Part shown: piece by piece, positions 11,750 through 24,929 of the stretch
Layout: every line of letters starts with the position of its first letter
Position numbering within the stretch: the first letter of the stretch is position 1
Assembly (NCBI RefSeq): GCF_949987535.1
Contig: NC_080064.1
Location: forward strand, 132,832,708 to 132,896,707
Reading direction: 5' to 3'
Source: Balaenoptera acutorostrata
Lineage: Eukaryota > Chordata > Mammalia > Artiodactyla > Balaenopteridae
Length of the DNA stretch: 64,000 bases
Program-made: the position numbers and the translations under genes
The notes under the pieces: generated by a model
What the model saw: only the letters and a program-made list of their open reading frames with translations
What the model was told of the DNA's origin: nothing
Database searches by the model: none

Positions 11750-12950
11750 AATGAATGTTGAAATGGGGACAGACAGACTTCTATTTTAAACAGAATGGCA
11801 AACAGACCAGATACCCTGATGGACACCCCAACACAATTATAGTTAAAATGCTGAATGTAATACATAAAATTTGTTTTTAAATGCATTGCCAAATGGATTG
11901 AAGGAAAGAATTCACAAAGACCATAAAATAAGGTAAAAGCAAGAAACCTGGGAGGTGAGCAAATACTAGAACTGGTTTTCATTCTGAGGGTTTCACCCAA
12001 ACTAGAGATCCTGAGCCTTCATCATGGTGGCCAAAGAAGGCCTGGGGAACAGGTGTAAAGCTTAGGACATTACCATTTCTAAGGAATCTAACAAGAGACT
12101 GTCATACAGGCTGGTATTACAAAAAAAACCCCGGCAACCTTAGTATAAGAGCATAACTAGAAATAGACCCAGTGTCCAGAAGGGTGAAGCAAGGAAATGA
12201 TCCTTTATTGACCTTGGCACTAAACGGAAGGACAGTGGTGGTGGTGATCTGCCTTTAGACTGTATAGCACCAAACCTGCCCTCATTTGAGTGTAAGGTCT
12301 GAATTGACATTACATGTGTGTTGTGGAAAACCTCAAATACAGAATTTAATTTTCCTGGGTTAGTAGTACCCCAGAGAAATTAGCAGAAGCAAACATAAAT
12401 CATCTCTGGAAAAATGCAAGTTTAACCCAGCTCTTAAATAACTCCCTCAGATAGAGTTCCAAGGAAAATGAATAGTTCACAAGGAACAAAGAAAGGAATG
12501 ACATAAGGAAACAAGCCACTACTGAGAACCAAGAGAAACAACAGACAGGGAAATCAGACCATTAAGAAAAGAGATTGGAGTTATTAGGCACAGAAATAAA
12601 TTTAAATGTTTAATATGTTTAAGAAGTAAAAGAGAAGCTTGTAAGTATAAGCAAGAAAGAGCAAGCAGATTGGTGGGGTGGAAGGAGTAACTTCTAGAAA
12701 TGAAATACAATCATTGAACTGTAAAATTCAATCAAAAGTTTCAAAGAAACAAATTAGATATAACTGAATAAAGAATTAGTGAACTGGAAAATCTGTAGTG
12801 ACATGAATACACCGACCAAAATAAAGTTCAGACCAGAATAAAACCCACAAAGAAAAAAACTGAGATCATAGATTGAGTAGGTCTAACATGTGTCTAATCA
12901 GAGTTCTAGAAGGAAGCAGAGAATGGCGAAAAGGCAGTATTCAAAAAAGG
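11750..12950 (+). mobile_element. Ancient LINE-1-like (HAL1/L1M) relic
   Basis: A-rich, diverged sequence with L1/HAL1-like phrases (CAATTATAGTTAAAATGCTG; CTTCTAGAAATGAAATACAA; AAAGAATTAGTGAACTGGAA). Edges are uncertain and no frame survives. Confidence 0.5.
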
Positions 12951-12954
12951 AATA

Positions 12955-13425
12955 GCAGAATATTCACAATAGCACTGTTTATAATAATGAAAATCTGGAA
13001 CAATCTAAATGGCCATCAGTAGAAGGGGAAATGAATAAATCGTAGTATATTTTCACAGTGGAGTACTATACAGCATCCCAAACAAGTGAACTACAGTACA
13101 TGTAATAGTATGCATGAATTAGCAATGTAAATTTTAAAAATTATGTATAGTGTATTCCTTTTATGAAATTAAAATAACTGATAAAAAGAACTCTTTAAAA
13201 CTACATATAGATGCAATAAAACAATAATGAAAGGAAAGTAAGGGAATGATGGTTGTTTTCACAGATGGTTAACTTGGGTGACAGAGACAGGGAGATGAGT
13301 TGGTGGAATGTCCCCTATGAGTAGATGCAGTTATTTAAAAAGTACTAGCTTTTGTTTTGGGTAATGGATTCACAGGTGCTAATTACATTATAAAAATAAC
13401 TAATTTAAAATCTAAGTAAATAAAT
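12955..13425 (+). mobile_element. Old L1M 3' fragment
   Basis: Contains AATGGCCATCAGTAGAAGGG, GGAGTACTATACAGCATCCC and GGTTGTTTTCACAGATGGTT-like blocks in the order found in old L1 3' ends (self-primed description of a copy: small target, ORF2 tail, then 3' UTR). Confidence 0.65.
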
Positions 13426-13439
13426 AAAATTGATTTATA

Positions 13440-13795
13440 CATTGACCAATGATGAAAGTGTACCATGAACCAAGAATTATGGTTAATCCAATTCTGTATA
13501 CTAGAAGTATATTGAGGGAGATGGGAGGAGAGAGAGAGAAAAAGAGAGAGAGGAGAAAGAGAAAGGCAGGAAGACAGAGAATTTCCTAAAATTGTTGAAG
13601 TCCACCAATTCTCAGATTCAGAAAGCACAGCAAGTCCTAAATAGAATTAAATAATAATGATAATAAGTATACACTTAGGTGCATCATAATGAAACTATAA
13701 GACAAAGAGATCTTAAAAGAAGCCAGAATAGATCACCTACAAAGACAATGGAATTAGCTTGACTGTTGATGAATTAACATGTAAATATCATTGGT
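13440..13795 (+). mobile_element. Ancient LINE (HAL1-like) relic with internal GA-rich tract
   Basis: CTCAGATTCAGAAAGCACAG, GGTGCATCATAATGAAACTA and TCTTAAAAGAAGCCAGAATA follow the motif order of L1 ORF1/HAL1. A GA-rich run lies at about 13516-13580. The open frame there on the minus strand is low-complexity. Confidence 0.5.
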
Positions 13796-14014
13796 TAGGT
13801 AAATGGTAGAGCCAAGACTCAAGTCCAGAGTCTACCAAAATTTGTCACACATCTATGTGTAGAATATTTTGTTTACCATAACGAATGCAAACCAGAAAAA
13901 TAACAGAAAATAGAAACCCCAAAATTTGAAAAGCTGGGAAAAAGCTTAGTAATAATCCGTTTAACATATGAAAATGTCTGTAAAACTTATGTAAGTACAA
14001 GAGAGAAGAGGGAA

Positions 14015-14225
14015 GTAACATTTGTTTAATGCCTAGATATGTGTCAGGCATTGTGCTGGTGTTTTAAAAATCTCATTCAGTCCTCTCAACAAATATTTAT
14101 GGGTTGCAGTTCTTATTTCCATTTTGTGGTAGAAGAGACCACTACTTGGAGAGATTAAATAACTTACCCAGTTTCACAGAGCTGGCAAATGGTAAATTCA
14201 AATTCTGGAGAGGTGCTATCAGCCC
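14015..14225 (-). mobile_element. MIR relic (- orientation)
   Basis: GTTTAATGCCTAGATATGTG, TCAGTCCTCTCAACAAATAT, ACTTACCCAGTTTCACAGAG. Confidence 0.75.
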
Positions 14226-14494
14226 TACCCAACCTCCCCATCTTCCCAGTAGCATTTTCAATAAATGAATAATGTAATTTGTATTAGCTAAGGTGTCACA
14301 CTTTCTGGGTAACCTTCCAATACTCCACTCCCAATATCAAGGGTTCCTGACCCCAGAGACATGCCTGGGAAGATCAGTTCTCCCTTCTCACTTCTCTAGA
14401 CTTTTTCCCTTCTTGGATACTCTACCAATTCCTCCACTACATATTTGGTCATCCATTTAAAAGTGTATTCACTATTTTCTAATGGTGCAAGCAT

Positions 14495-14690
14495 TTTGAA
14501 TCCTGGCTTACACACTTAGACAAATTATTGAATCTGTGTGAGCCTCAGTTTCCTCATATGCAAATTAGGAAACACACACCCCTCAAGGATTATTGTAATG
14601 ACTAAATGAGAAAATAAAATCAGTAAAGCCCTTAGTTCAGTTCCTGGCACTTAGAAGTTCTCAGTAAGTGATTGCTGCTGCTATTATTAT
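14495..14690 (+). mobile_element. MIR relic (+)
   Basis: TTGAATCCTGGCTTACACAC, GAGCCTCAGTTTCCTCATAT and CAGTTCCTGGCACTTAGAAG. Confidence 0.85.
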
Positions 14691-14699
14691 GTTCTGTGC

Positions 14700-17600
14700 A
14701 GGTACAGAAATGGCTTTTATGGTCAGTGGTACTCATTTTCCTTTCCTAGTTTGCTTCAGAGTAAGTGATCCATCTTTAGTCAACTGGTTGTGGTCTGATA
14801 TAGTCTTGACCTAGTTGTCATTAATTTTATATCATTTTAATAAGAAAATAATTATGAAATATTCTGTTCTGAATTTCACATTGAGGTAATATTTATACAG
14901 TGATATATTACAAATAGCCATTTTCTAAATTAAGATTTTTTAAAAATCCCAAAGGTTCATCCCCTGAGTTGAATTCACTAGAATGGAATAAATGAAAACA
15001 GTGTTCACTAAGCTTCTAAAGAATATACATGTTATTTAAGTTAGTCTGGCCAAAGAGTAATTTTGCCTCCAGGATTTATTTTTCTGAATTAAGTGGTTAT
15101 GCACAATCATTTTAATGATACAGTGATTTATGAAGAGGATTGCTATACTGTGGAGAGTTAGAAACAGAAAAGCACCAAATCCACATGTATATAAATAACT
15201 CATCCTGAGGCCAGAAGGAGGAGGAGAGGCAGGAAAAAAAAACATTAAAATGAATCAGTAAATATGTACATTGTGTGATGCGTGTCTGTGATACATACAA
15301 AATGCTAAATTGGTGTCGATTTCTGAAAATAAAATACCTATTGTTTTTTTCAAATTGTGCAAATTTGATAAACCTAACAGGCAGAGAGTATTATATTTTA
15401 CCTTTCAACTAACCATTCTATCATTTTTTTCAAAGAGGATAATAAATGCTATTATAGAATATCTTCTTTCTACTTGATTAGTGGCAGTTGACTTGGCATT
15501 TCTGTTCTCCTTTATGACTTTTTGGTATGGTAATAACATCATAAAGTTGCTTACATTTTTCATACCATTCCATTTTATCTCATTAGTATATTTCTTGTAG
15601 GTGGACTCTTCCTCCTGCTAATGACTTAATATGCTCGTGAATCCAGAGAGGTGGACTTTTTTCCTTTGCAAAACAGCATTCTGTGCCACTTTATGTAGTA
15701 TTCAGACTTTTAGAAGATTGCTTAAGTATCATGGTATAACTCAAGAGGATGAAAGGATGTACTTAGCTTTGGAGAAAAATTAGTGTAAAAACAGTTCTCC
15801 AAAGAGCACAGCAATACATTAAAATATCTAGATAATCTATTAGGCTATCAGAGACCAGGGTATGCTAGAGGACCAATAGGAGAAGAAAAAAGCTTCGGCT
15901 CTTACTCATGTTATACTTACTTTGTAAAAAGAATTTTGCTCTCTTTTACACAAGATGTAATTCATAAGACCTTTTTATATCAGCAGGGAACTCATCTATC
16001 TGCATAGCCATGGAACCTGACGGCTGTTAACAGCATGACAAAACACTGCTGAACAGTTCAGGATGCAGGGATAAGGAATATCATTCTATCATTCCCAACT
16101 GAAACAACATCAGAAAATGTAGGCAGGCTAAATAGAATTATCCAAAATGGAGCCTGTCTGAAATTCCAAGTCTCCCGGAGACAAAAGTACTATTCACCTC
16201 TTCTCCCTTCTTACGGCTGAAATTCATTTGCATCCACTGACATCTTTTAAATTATTACCCTCCTGGGAAAGTCTGAACCCCCTGTAGAGTACTTATAAAC
16301 ATTCAGTTGTTTCTGATCAGACCTGTGTTGTTTGTAGTTCCCCTGACTCATATTTTAGTATCCCAGCAAAGAAAAATCACTGCCAGAAATATAGCAAATG
16401 TTTACCATCTAGATTCTCTTGGTTTTAGGGACTTCCTGCAGCAATTTTAAAATTTTAGATATCTACTTTATGCTTTAAAGGTCATAATTCTAGAAGTCTG
16501 GCTTTTATCTGACCCTTGAGAATGATAAATCTAATAGAATTTCTTGTGCCCTGAGAAATGCAAAATGGGAACTAGCAGGTTCCAAAAATTCAGCTACAGA
16601 GTAATGGATGGCTTTCTTCAAATATCTGTTAAAATCTTACTATAAGAAATGCTAGGATTTTTTTAAGTAAAATTGTTTGGCAACAAGAATTTAGCACTTT
16701 CAAAGCAGCCACATGGTCTGTTACCCAGGACTGCCTTAAAGATTGCTTTTCTGAGGCTGTTCGACATCTGTCAGCATTTTCAGCATAAACCATCGGCTCA
16801 AAAAAATGCTTCAGGCTGAAACTTGATATATCAGATCCCAGCTCAGGAGTTTTTATGTGTATTCAGGAAAATAAGTTCAGCTGTTTTTAAGTTAGAGCTA
16901 TAGAAAAAAAAAATGTAATATACCATTTCAAGATACACTTTTAGTTTATACATAGGTAAAAAGAAAACGGACTTCTACCCAACTAAAATGAATGGGAAAC
17001 ATCTAAACAATTTGATAGTCGTGAATTTTTCTTCACACTGTATTGCTGAAACAGGATGTCTTTACTGGAGCTTGGTGACCGCATTCTTAGTAGGGTGGTA
17101 TATGGAACTCTGCCCAACATTAATTCCAGAGGTCAGAATATGCCCACCTCTTGGCAGCTGAGGATGAATGGCCTAAGTGACAAATTCCAATCTTTCAGTT
17201 TCCCAGATCATTGTACAGCCAGAGACTAATACAATAAACAGCAGTTTGCCAAAAGGGATCCACTGGTGGATTGTGCTTTTGCACAGCTTCAACATACATT
17301 ATCTTGACATCTAAAATTACTTCTCAGAGTACAGCTGTGTGTGTGATACTGGACTTCATTCCACTGAATGATCCCATGCAGTCCATTTACAACAGGAATG
17401 CACTTTTGAACCAAAAACTGTCACCACAAATCTCACCGTGAGTGCAAGAATTCATGAAGAGTTCCAGTTTATTGGTTTGCAAGGATTTGCCTATGAAGTT
17501 AAAGAGATTGTGTCTTAAAATTGTTATCGCGTACAACATGAAAAAAATCATTTCAGTGAATGAACTCCTGATATTGATATTTTTTAGTTGACTCTTTGTA

Positions 17601-17930
17601 ATGTGAACATTTTTTTTCTTTCTATATGAATGTTAATTGGAAATAGAAAGGCAAGGAATGAGCAGTCCTTCAACGTACCAGTCCTCTGCACCAGGGTCTA
17701 TGTTGCAGAACTTTTTTGAATTAAAGGTTCCTTAAATTTCTACAGCATAACCCTCAGGAAAAGAAAAAAAAACATCTCAAAAACATAAACAATTAAAACT
17801 GTATTAAAATTGAGCCACTCTTTTATGTATATATATCCCTCTGCCCTGATCACAGAGTCTTCTATTCCAATAGGATTTTCTTCCCCGTGGCAATGGGAAA
17901 ATGCCCCTGTTTTTCTGATTGATTTGTGCT
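14700..17930. other. Intronic stretch without recognised features
   Basis: Over 3 kb of AT-rich unique sequence. Several short A/T runs and chance open frames below 70 codons, nothing attributable. Confidence 0.45.
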
Positions 17931-17934
17931 TATT

Positions 17935-18070
17935 GAACACTGAACTTAGAGCTTCGAAAGCTGCATTTCAATTCTAGCTCTTCAACTGATATTGTATGGC
18001 CTTGGAAAAGTTGTGCATCTTTTTGACTCTTAGTTTCTGAAAAAGGAGATAAGTCTACCTATGTTACAAG
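17935..18070 (+). mobile_element. MIR relic (+), partial
   Basis: ATTTCAATTCTAGCTCTTCA and GACTCTTAGTTTCTGAAAAA match the MIR core, strongly diverged. Confidence 0.55.
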
Positions 18071-18889
18071 TTTGATCAAAAGCTCAAAACAAATTACATA
18101 AGTAAAACAATTTCAAAATTGTGTACCTCACATTTATACAAAGTACATATTCATATTTCTACAAATAGTACATAGTATTGTTACTAACATCAAAGGAAAC
18201 TAGAAGTCTAAATTATGTGGATGCCAAATAAAATTTGACAAACAAATGGTGGTTAGGATTTAAACTGCTTTTAGTATCAACCTTTGATTCCACTTATTCA
18301 TGGTTTACAAAATGTTTTGTAAGGATCAATAGCTATTCTGAAATAGCTAATAACAGTCAACACATAGTAGTAGTAATACGTAATATGTTGATGTGTGTGT
18401 CTTTGTATCTGTGGTATATAAAACATTTTTGCTATAGAATATTCTGAAGAAAAAGTGAAGACTTAGCACTAATCAGAGCTCTCAAATGGTTATTATTTTA
18501 AACTATACTAATCTTAAGATCTTTTTGAAAGACATGTGGCCTTTATTTCCAGAAGTTTTTTAGACTAGTTATCTTGACTTCAAAACATCCAGAAATATTG
18601 AGGACAGTGTGAGAATTGCTCTTTTTATTCCTGATTGAGCTCACAAGAAAGAGGAGAAAACCTGGGGTGCAGAAATAAAGAGGAGGCTGGGAAGCAGAGG
18701 GTTAAGCCTGTGGTGAAGCTACAGCTGTCCGTGGGGCATTTGCCATCACTGCACCCAAGAGCTTTGGGTTTACATACGTATATGGGGATAGGAGAAAAGA
18801 CTTCAGCCAGAACAAATTGGAAAATTGAAACCAAGACCCTGGCAGTAAGCAGGGTACTCAAAGAGATACACCTTCAATGAAATGGTAGA

Positions 18890-19450
18890 TCAAGAAAAAT
18901 CTACCTGCCAATAATGGAAGAAAACAAAGAAAATTATTTGTCTCAGCCTGGGTTCTGGGTAGAAGAAAAGTCTTCCCTGAGAATCCTTTTTATCACTGTC
19001 ATGTGATTTGGGGTTCAAATTTGTACCACTCGCATGGTCAAGCGGATCGAAAGCTGAGAAATTAACTTAAAGTGGACCCTGTTTAAAAGCAGTTCTGGGA
19101 GCCTGTAGAAACATGAATATCCTCTGGAGGAACACAGCCTCATATCAGACCTAATAGGATTAACACGAATAAAAAAATATATAAATGCACAATCCAACAT
19201 TTAAAAGGAAGCCATCATGAGTGAGTCAAGGGAATAGCAAACAATAGAAAAGTTGTTGGGCTATGTTTAAAATGTTTACAGAAATAAAAAAGCAAATCAC
19301 AAACTTGATAAAGGAACACCTTTTTTTTTTTTAAAGACAATGCCATATTTTTAAAAAGAACCAAATAGAACTTTTAGAAATGAAAAATGCAATTATTGAA
19401 ATTAAAACTTTCTGAGTGAATTAAACAGCTGAAGAAAGACTAAGTAAAAT
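18890..19450 (+). mobile_element. Ancient LINE (HAL1-like) relic
   Basis: Diverged A-rich sequence with GAACTTTTAGAAATGAAAAA, ATTATTGAAATTAAAACTTT and AATTAAACAGCTGAAGAAAG, a series typical of HAL1/L1 ORF1-region relics. Probably the 5' part of the element that continues at 19.8 kb. Confidence 0.5.
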
Positions 19451-19794
19451 TGATTGTATACAGTGGTGTGCTGATAGATGTTTAATAAGTGGCTCTCCAG
19501 GGGGTGGAAGAAAACCCTTTTTTGTAGTATTTGCCAATTCCTATGGTACACCTACTCCCACCATGGCCCATTTTAAGCTACCAATGTGATGACAGTGAAC
19601 ACAGACTTGGGAAAAGATATGCCCAATTTGTTATTGTAAGCTTGTACAAGCCAGTTCCTACACACGACTGGATGTATAACTGAATAAGTTACCTGGAATA
19701 CAGCATAGAGAGGTAGAGAGATAGGAAATGTGTATGAGACGTAAAGGATAGCATGAGAAAGTCTGACATAAGTTAATCATTAATATACGTCATG

Positions 19795-20560
19795 AATTCT
19801 AAGATCTAGAAACACTACAGATAACATGCAGAAACACATTGTAATGAAATTGCAGAACACCAAAGACAATCTCAAAAGCATCCAGAGAAAAAAGAGAGAT
19901 TAACTTCCAAGGAACAAGAATTAAGACTTCTTCTTAAGAGCAACAATGGAAAAAACAAATAATGGAATAATCTTCAAAGTACAGAGAGAAACACTGTTAA
20001 CTAGAAATAGTTAACCTAATTATGTTATATAAATATTATTATTATTTAATATTAAAGTGAAGGTATAATAAAGGCATTTCAAACAACAAAAGCAGAGAGT
20101 TTATCACCAATAGATGCACACAAAAGGAACTTCTTTTTTTTAAATTTTTATTTATTCATTTATTTATTTATTCATTCATTTATGGCTGTGTTGGGTCTTC
20201 GTTTCTGTGCGAGGGCGTTCTCTAGTTGCGGCAAGTGGGGGCCACGCTTCATCGCGGTGAGCGGGCCTCTCACTGTAGTGGCCTCTCTTGTTGCGGAGCA
20301 CAGGCTCCAGACACGCAGGCTCAGCAATTGTGGGTCACGGGCCTAGTCACTCCGCGGCATGTGGGATCTTCCCAGACCAGGGCTCGAACCCGTGTCCCCT
20401 GCATTGGCAGGCAGATTCTCAACCACTGCGCCACCAGGGAAGCCCAAAGGAACTTCTTAAAGAAGTACTAAAATGATCTGAAAGGAATATGGACAAAGAA
20501 ATAGGTAAACATTTAGGTAAATCTAAGCTGACATAAAAACAATAATAATAATTAAAGGCC
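19795..20560 (+). mobile_element. Ancient LINE (HAL1-like) relic split by a SINE
   Basis: AATTGCAGAACACCAAAGAC, CTCAAAAGCATCCAGAGAAA and GCATTTCAAACAACAAAAGC precede the CHR SINE at 20136-20445. The old sequence resumes with AGTACTAAAATGATCTGAAA. Nested insertion dates the SINE as the younger. Confidence 0.55.
20136..20445 (-). mobile_element. CHR-type SINE (- orientation), inserted in an old L1/HAL1 relic
   Basis: Reverse-complement CHR with an (ATTT)n-like tail, the body GGGTCTTCGTTTCTGTG and GCTCGAACCCGTGTCCCC, and the tRNA head at the right end. The duplication AAAGGAACTTCTT occurs at 20123-20135 and 20446-20458. The flanks read continuously as old LINE sequence once the SINE is removed. 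Confidence 0.95.
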
Positions 20561-20852
20561 ATGTGAACAGTGAGTTTTATTTTCCCACAAATACTAAACA
20601 GCTTTTTATGCATTTAATTTAATTATATTACCACTTAGAAGTTTTAATCATCTTTCGTTCACTTTGACTTATTAAAAAATCAGGAAAAAATGTTAAACAT
20701 TGTGGTAAAAAATGTACTTGTTTTAGTCCCAGTTGCACTTTGCTATAAACATACTATTTAGGTAGGTTTTTATTTTGTAATGAAAGATCCATCAATATCT
20801 GTAGGAAGAGAACACTCTCTTTTGTGTGTTTCTTGTACTCTCACACTATTCT

Positions 20853-21210
20853 GTAGACGGTCCCCAACTTATGATGATTCACTTATGATTTCTCGACTTC
20901 AGGATGGTGGGAAAGCGATACACATTCAGTAGAAACCGTATTTTGAGTTTTGATCTTTTCCTGGGTTAGCGATATGCTTTATGATCCTCTCTCATGATGC
21001 TGGCAGCAGCCACAGCTCCACATCAGCCCCAGGATCATGAGGGTAAACAACCAACACACTTACAACCATTCTGCACCCACACAGCCTTTCTGTTTTTCAC
21101 TTTCAATACAGTATTCAATAAATTACATGAGATATTCAACACTTTATTATAAAATAGGCTTTGTGTTAGATGATTTTGCCCAACCGCAGGCTAATGTAAG
21201 TGTTCCAAGC
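20853..21210 (+). mobile_element. DNA-transposon relic (Tigger/MER-type), cut by L1-A
   Basis: GGTCCCCAACTTATGATGAT, AAAGCGATACACATTCAGTA, CAATAAATTACATGAGATAT and AAAATAGGCTTTGTGTTAGA match a mammal-wide medium-reiteration DNA transposon as I remember it; the exact subfamily name is not certain. The far terminal inverted repeat is missing because the element ends at L1-A. Confidence 0.6.
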
Positions 21211-22072
21211 ACATCAAAACTACAATGAGGTATCACACCAGTCAGAATGGCCATCATCAAAAAATCTAGAAACAATAAATGCTGGAGAGGGTGTGGAGAA
21301 AAGGGAACCCTCTTGCACTGTTGGTGGGAATGGAAATTGATACAGCCACTATGGAGAACAGTATGGAGGTTCCTTAAAAAACTAAAAATAGTACTACCAT
21401 ATGATCCAGCAATCCCACTACTGGGCATATACCCTGAGAAAACCATAATTCAAAGAGAGTCATGTGCCACAGTGTTCATTGCAGCTCTATTTACAATAGC
21501 CAGGACAGGGAAGCAACCTAAGTGTCCATCATCGGATGAATGGATAAAGAAGATGTGGCACATATATACAATGGAATATTAACCATAAAAAGAAATGAAA
21601 TTGAGTTATTTGTAGTGAGGTGGATGGACCTAGAGACTGTCATACAGAGTGAAGTAAGTCAGAAAGAGAAAAACAAATACTGTATGCTAACACATATATA
21701 TGGAATCTAAAAAAAAAAAAAAAAAATGGTTCTGATGAACCTAAGGGCAGGACAGGAATAAAGACACAGACGTAGAGAATGGACTTGAGGACATGGGGAG
21801 GGGGAAGGGTAAGCTGGGACGAAGTGAGAGAGTAGCATTGACATATATACACTACCAAATGTAAAATAGCTAGTGGGAAGCAGCCACATAGCACAGGGAG
21901 ATCAGCTCAGTGCTTTGCGAACACCTAGAGGGGTCAGATAGGGAGGGTGGGAGGGAGACGCAAGAAGGATGGGATATGGGGATATACGTATGCATATAAC
22001 TGATTCACTTTGTTATACAGCAGAAATTAACACAACACCGTAAGGCAATTATACTCCAATAAAGATGTTAAA
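21211..22072 (+). mobile_element. LINE-1 3' fragment L1-A (5'-truncated, + orientation)
   Basis: Begins within the C-terminal part of ORF2. The frame from about 21247 reads the ORF2 tail ([20 protein letters not shown], then YPEKTIIQ) and is ended by a stop after YTMEY. The 3' UTR follows, with a G-rich stretch, ending CCAATAAAGATGTTAAA. No clear target-site duplication was found. It abuts a DNA-transposon relic that is cut off at the junction, consistent with insertion into it followed by loss, or deletion at insertion. Non-functional. Confidence 0.92.
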
Positions 22073-22679
22073 ATATATATATATGTGTGTATTTATATCT
22101 TGTTGATCTATAGCAATCAGTTTTGTGAGTCCTATGTCATTATCTAGCAAGGATTTCCAATTTAGAGTGAACTGGGAAAAGCATATTTTACTGAAGTTTA
22201 TGGTTGTGAAAAAGTTTATCCCCAGAACACTGGAAGTTCAGAGCCTTTGTTTCTTCCTACCCGTGCGCTGGTGACTTTTTACCACTAGGAGAGTTATGTA
22301 CTCACTCCAACTCACAAAAAAAAGGTTATTTTATACTAGTCTCCAATAAAAGGACCAGGACTCCTTGGAGAAATTCTAGGACTGGAGCATAGAAAGTACA
22401 AAACGAGCCTGGAATACGTATGGTGCCAGAAAGTAAGTACTCAAAAAATGATGGGGGACATCTTAAGGATACAGGAGGCAACTTGAAGGAGGCTTCCAAT
22501 GACTAAATTTGCGACAATTACAGCAAAAGAATAATGGTAGTAATGGATTATATCCTGTAGAATCCATATTTATATAAATAAATATTTGACTAAATAATTA
22601 AATGAAGGGGAAGGGAAAGTTGTTCCTTACAATATAATTCCAATGAATACATTTAGAAGAGAAAGTAGAAATAGAAAAT

Positions 22680-23110
22680 CACCATTTGCAAAACACCACA
22701 GTAATATTTGTTTCTCTCAAGAATCATCAATGGATGCTGAAGTTAGTTGGTGAAAATGTGATGAGAGACAGGATATTTACATACCCTCAACATATCACCC
22801 ATAAGATACTTACTAATTCCAAAAAGGCAAAACTGGAAACTTTACAGTGGAGAAACCTGGTAGACACCATCTTAACCAAGTGCTCAGAGTTAACCTCACT
22901 AGTTAACGGGATAGATCGACAACATGTGTCTCCTGATGTAATTCACTGAGGCCGACATCTCATTTATGTGGTTTGCTTGACAAAAATGTACAACCTGGAA
23001 TAATAATGAAGAAACCTCAGATAAACTCAAACTGAGAGACACTTTGCAAAATAACTGGTCAATACTCTTCAAAATTTCCTGACTGATTTTCAAGATGAAA
23101 ATTTATTTAA
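22680..23110 (+). mobile_element. Old L1 (L1M-type) 3' UTR relic
   Basis: Diverged sequence with phrases typical of old mammalian L1 3' ends (AGTGGAGAAACCTGGTAGAC, AAAATGTACAACCTGGAATA, AAAATAACTGGTCAATACTC). The younger L1-B inserted at its end. The call rests on remembered consensus. Confidence 0.55.
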
Positions 23111-23128
23111 AAATCAAAGATAAGGTTA

Positions 23129-24929
23129 CTTTTTTAATTTTATTTTTTAATTTTTATTGGAGTATGGTTGCTTTACAATATTATGTTAGTTTATACTGTA
23201 CAGCAAAGTGAATCAGCTATATGTACATATATCCCCTCTTTTTCAGATTTCCTTCCCATTTAGGTCACCACAGAGCACTGAGTAGAGTTCCCTGTGCTAT
23301 ACAGTAGGTTCTCATTAGTTATCTATTTTATACATAGTATCAATAGTGTATATATGTCAATCCCAATCTCTCAATTCATCCCCCCCTTCCCCCTTGGTAT
23401 CCATACGTTTGCTCTCTACGTCTGTGTTTCTATTTCTGCTTTGTAAATAAGATAGTCTATACCAGTTTTTTCAGATTCCACATATATGTGTTAATATACG
23501 ATCTTTGTTTTTCACTTTCTGACTTACTTCACTCTGTATGACAATCTCTAGGTCCATCCATGTCACTACAAATAACCCAGTTTCGTTCTTTTTTATGGCT
23601 GAGTAATATTCCATTGTATATATGTACCGCATCTTCTTTATCCATTCCTCTGTTGATGGACATTTAGGTTGCTTCCATGTCCTGGTTATTGTAAATAGTG
23701 CTGCAGTGAACATTATGGTACAGGTATCTTTTTGGATTATGGTTTTCTCAGGGTATATGCTCAGTAGTGGGATTGCTGGGTCATATGGTAGTTCTATTTT
23801 TAGTTTTTTAAGGAATCTCCATACTGTTCTCCATAGTGGCTGCATCAATTTACATTCCCACCAACAGTGCAAGAGGGTTCCCTTTTCTCCACACCCTCTC
23901 CGGCATTTATTGTTTGTAGATTGTTTTGATGATGGCCATTCAGACTGCTGTGAGGTGATACCTTATTGCAGTTTTGATTTGCATTTCTCTAATAATTAGT
24001 GATGTTGAGCATCTTTTCATGTGTTTGTTGGCCATCTGTATGTCTTCTTTGGAGAAAAGTCTATTTAGGTCTTCTGCCCATTTTTTGATTGGGTTGTTTG
24101 TTTTTTTGATACTGAGCTTCATGAGCTGTTTGTATATTTTGGAGATTAATCCTTTGTCAGTTGCTTCGTTTGCAAATACTTTCTCCCATTCTGAGGGTTG
24201 TCTTTTTGTCTTGTTTATGGTTTCCTTTGCTGTGCAAAAGCTTTTAAGTTTCATTAGGTCCCATTTGTTTATTTTTGTTTTTATTCTCATTACTCTAGGA
24301 GGTGGGTCAAAAAAGATCTTGCTGAGGTTTATGTCAGAGTGTTCTGCCTATGTTTTCCTCTAAGAGTTTTATAGTATCTGGCCTTACTTTTAGGTCTTTA
24401 ATCCATTTTGAGTTTATTTTTGTGTATTGTGTTAGGGAGTGTTCTAATTTCATTCTTTTACATGTAGCTGTCCAGTTTTCCGAGCACCACTTATTGAAGA
24501 GGCTGTCTTTCTCCATTGTATATTCTTGCCTCCTTTATCAAAGATAAGGTGACCTCTGTGTGTGGATTTATCTCTGGGCTTTCTATCCTGTTCCATTGAT
24601 CTATATTTCTGTTTTTGTGCCAGTACCGTACTGTCTTGATTACTGTAGCTTTGTAGTATAGTCTGAAGTCAGGGAGCCTGATTCCTCCAGCTCCATTTCC
24701 ATTTTTCAAGATTGCTTTTGCTATTTGAGGTCTTTTGTGTTTCCATACAAAATGTGAAATTTTTTGTTCTAGTTCTGTGAAAAATGCCATTGGTAATTTG
24801 ATAGGGATTGCATTGAATCTGTAGATTGCTTTGGGTAGTATAGTCATTGCCACAATATTGATTATTCCAATCCAAGAACATGGTATATCTCTCCATCTGT
24901 CTGTGTCATCTTTGAAATAAAAAAAAAAA
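23129..24929 (-). mobile_element. LINE-1 3' fragment L1-B (5'-truncated, - orientation)
   Basis: About 1.8 kb. Read on the minus strand from 24929, it begins in the reverse-transcriptase/C-terminal part of ORF2 (segments starting [17 protein letters not shown], then [20 protein letters not shown], then [20 protein letters not shown]), broken by frameshifts, and continues into the 3' UTR. An 18-bp target-site duplication AAATCAAAGATAAGGTTA lies at 23111-23128 and 24930-24947. An A-run at the 5' junction (about 24917-24930) is unusual for the 5' end of an L1 and may be untemplated sequence or part of the target. Dead copy. Confidence 0.95.

Noticed and set aside
21211..22072. Possibility that L1-A is an active element
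   Set aside because: It is 5'-truncated to under 1 kb and its ORF2 tail ends in an early stop.
23471..24896. Several minus-strand frames of 60-133 codons
   Set aside because: All are pieces of ORF2 of the truncated L1-B, not host genes.
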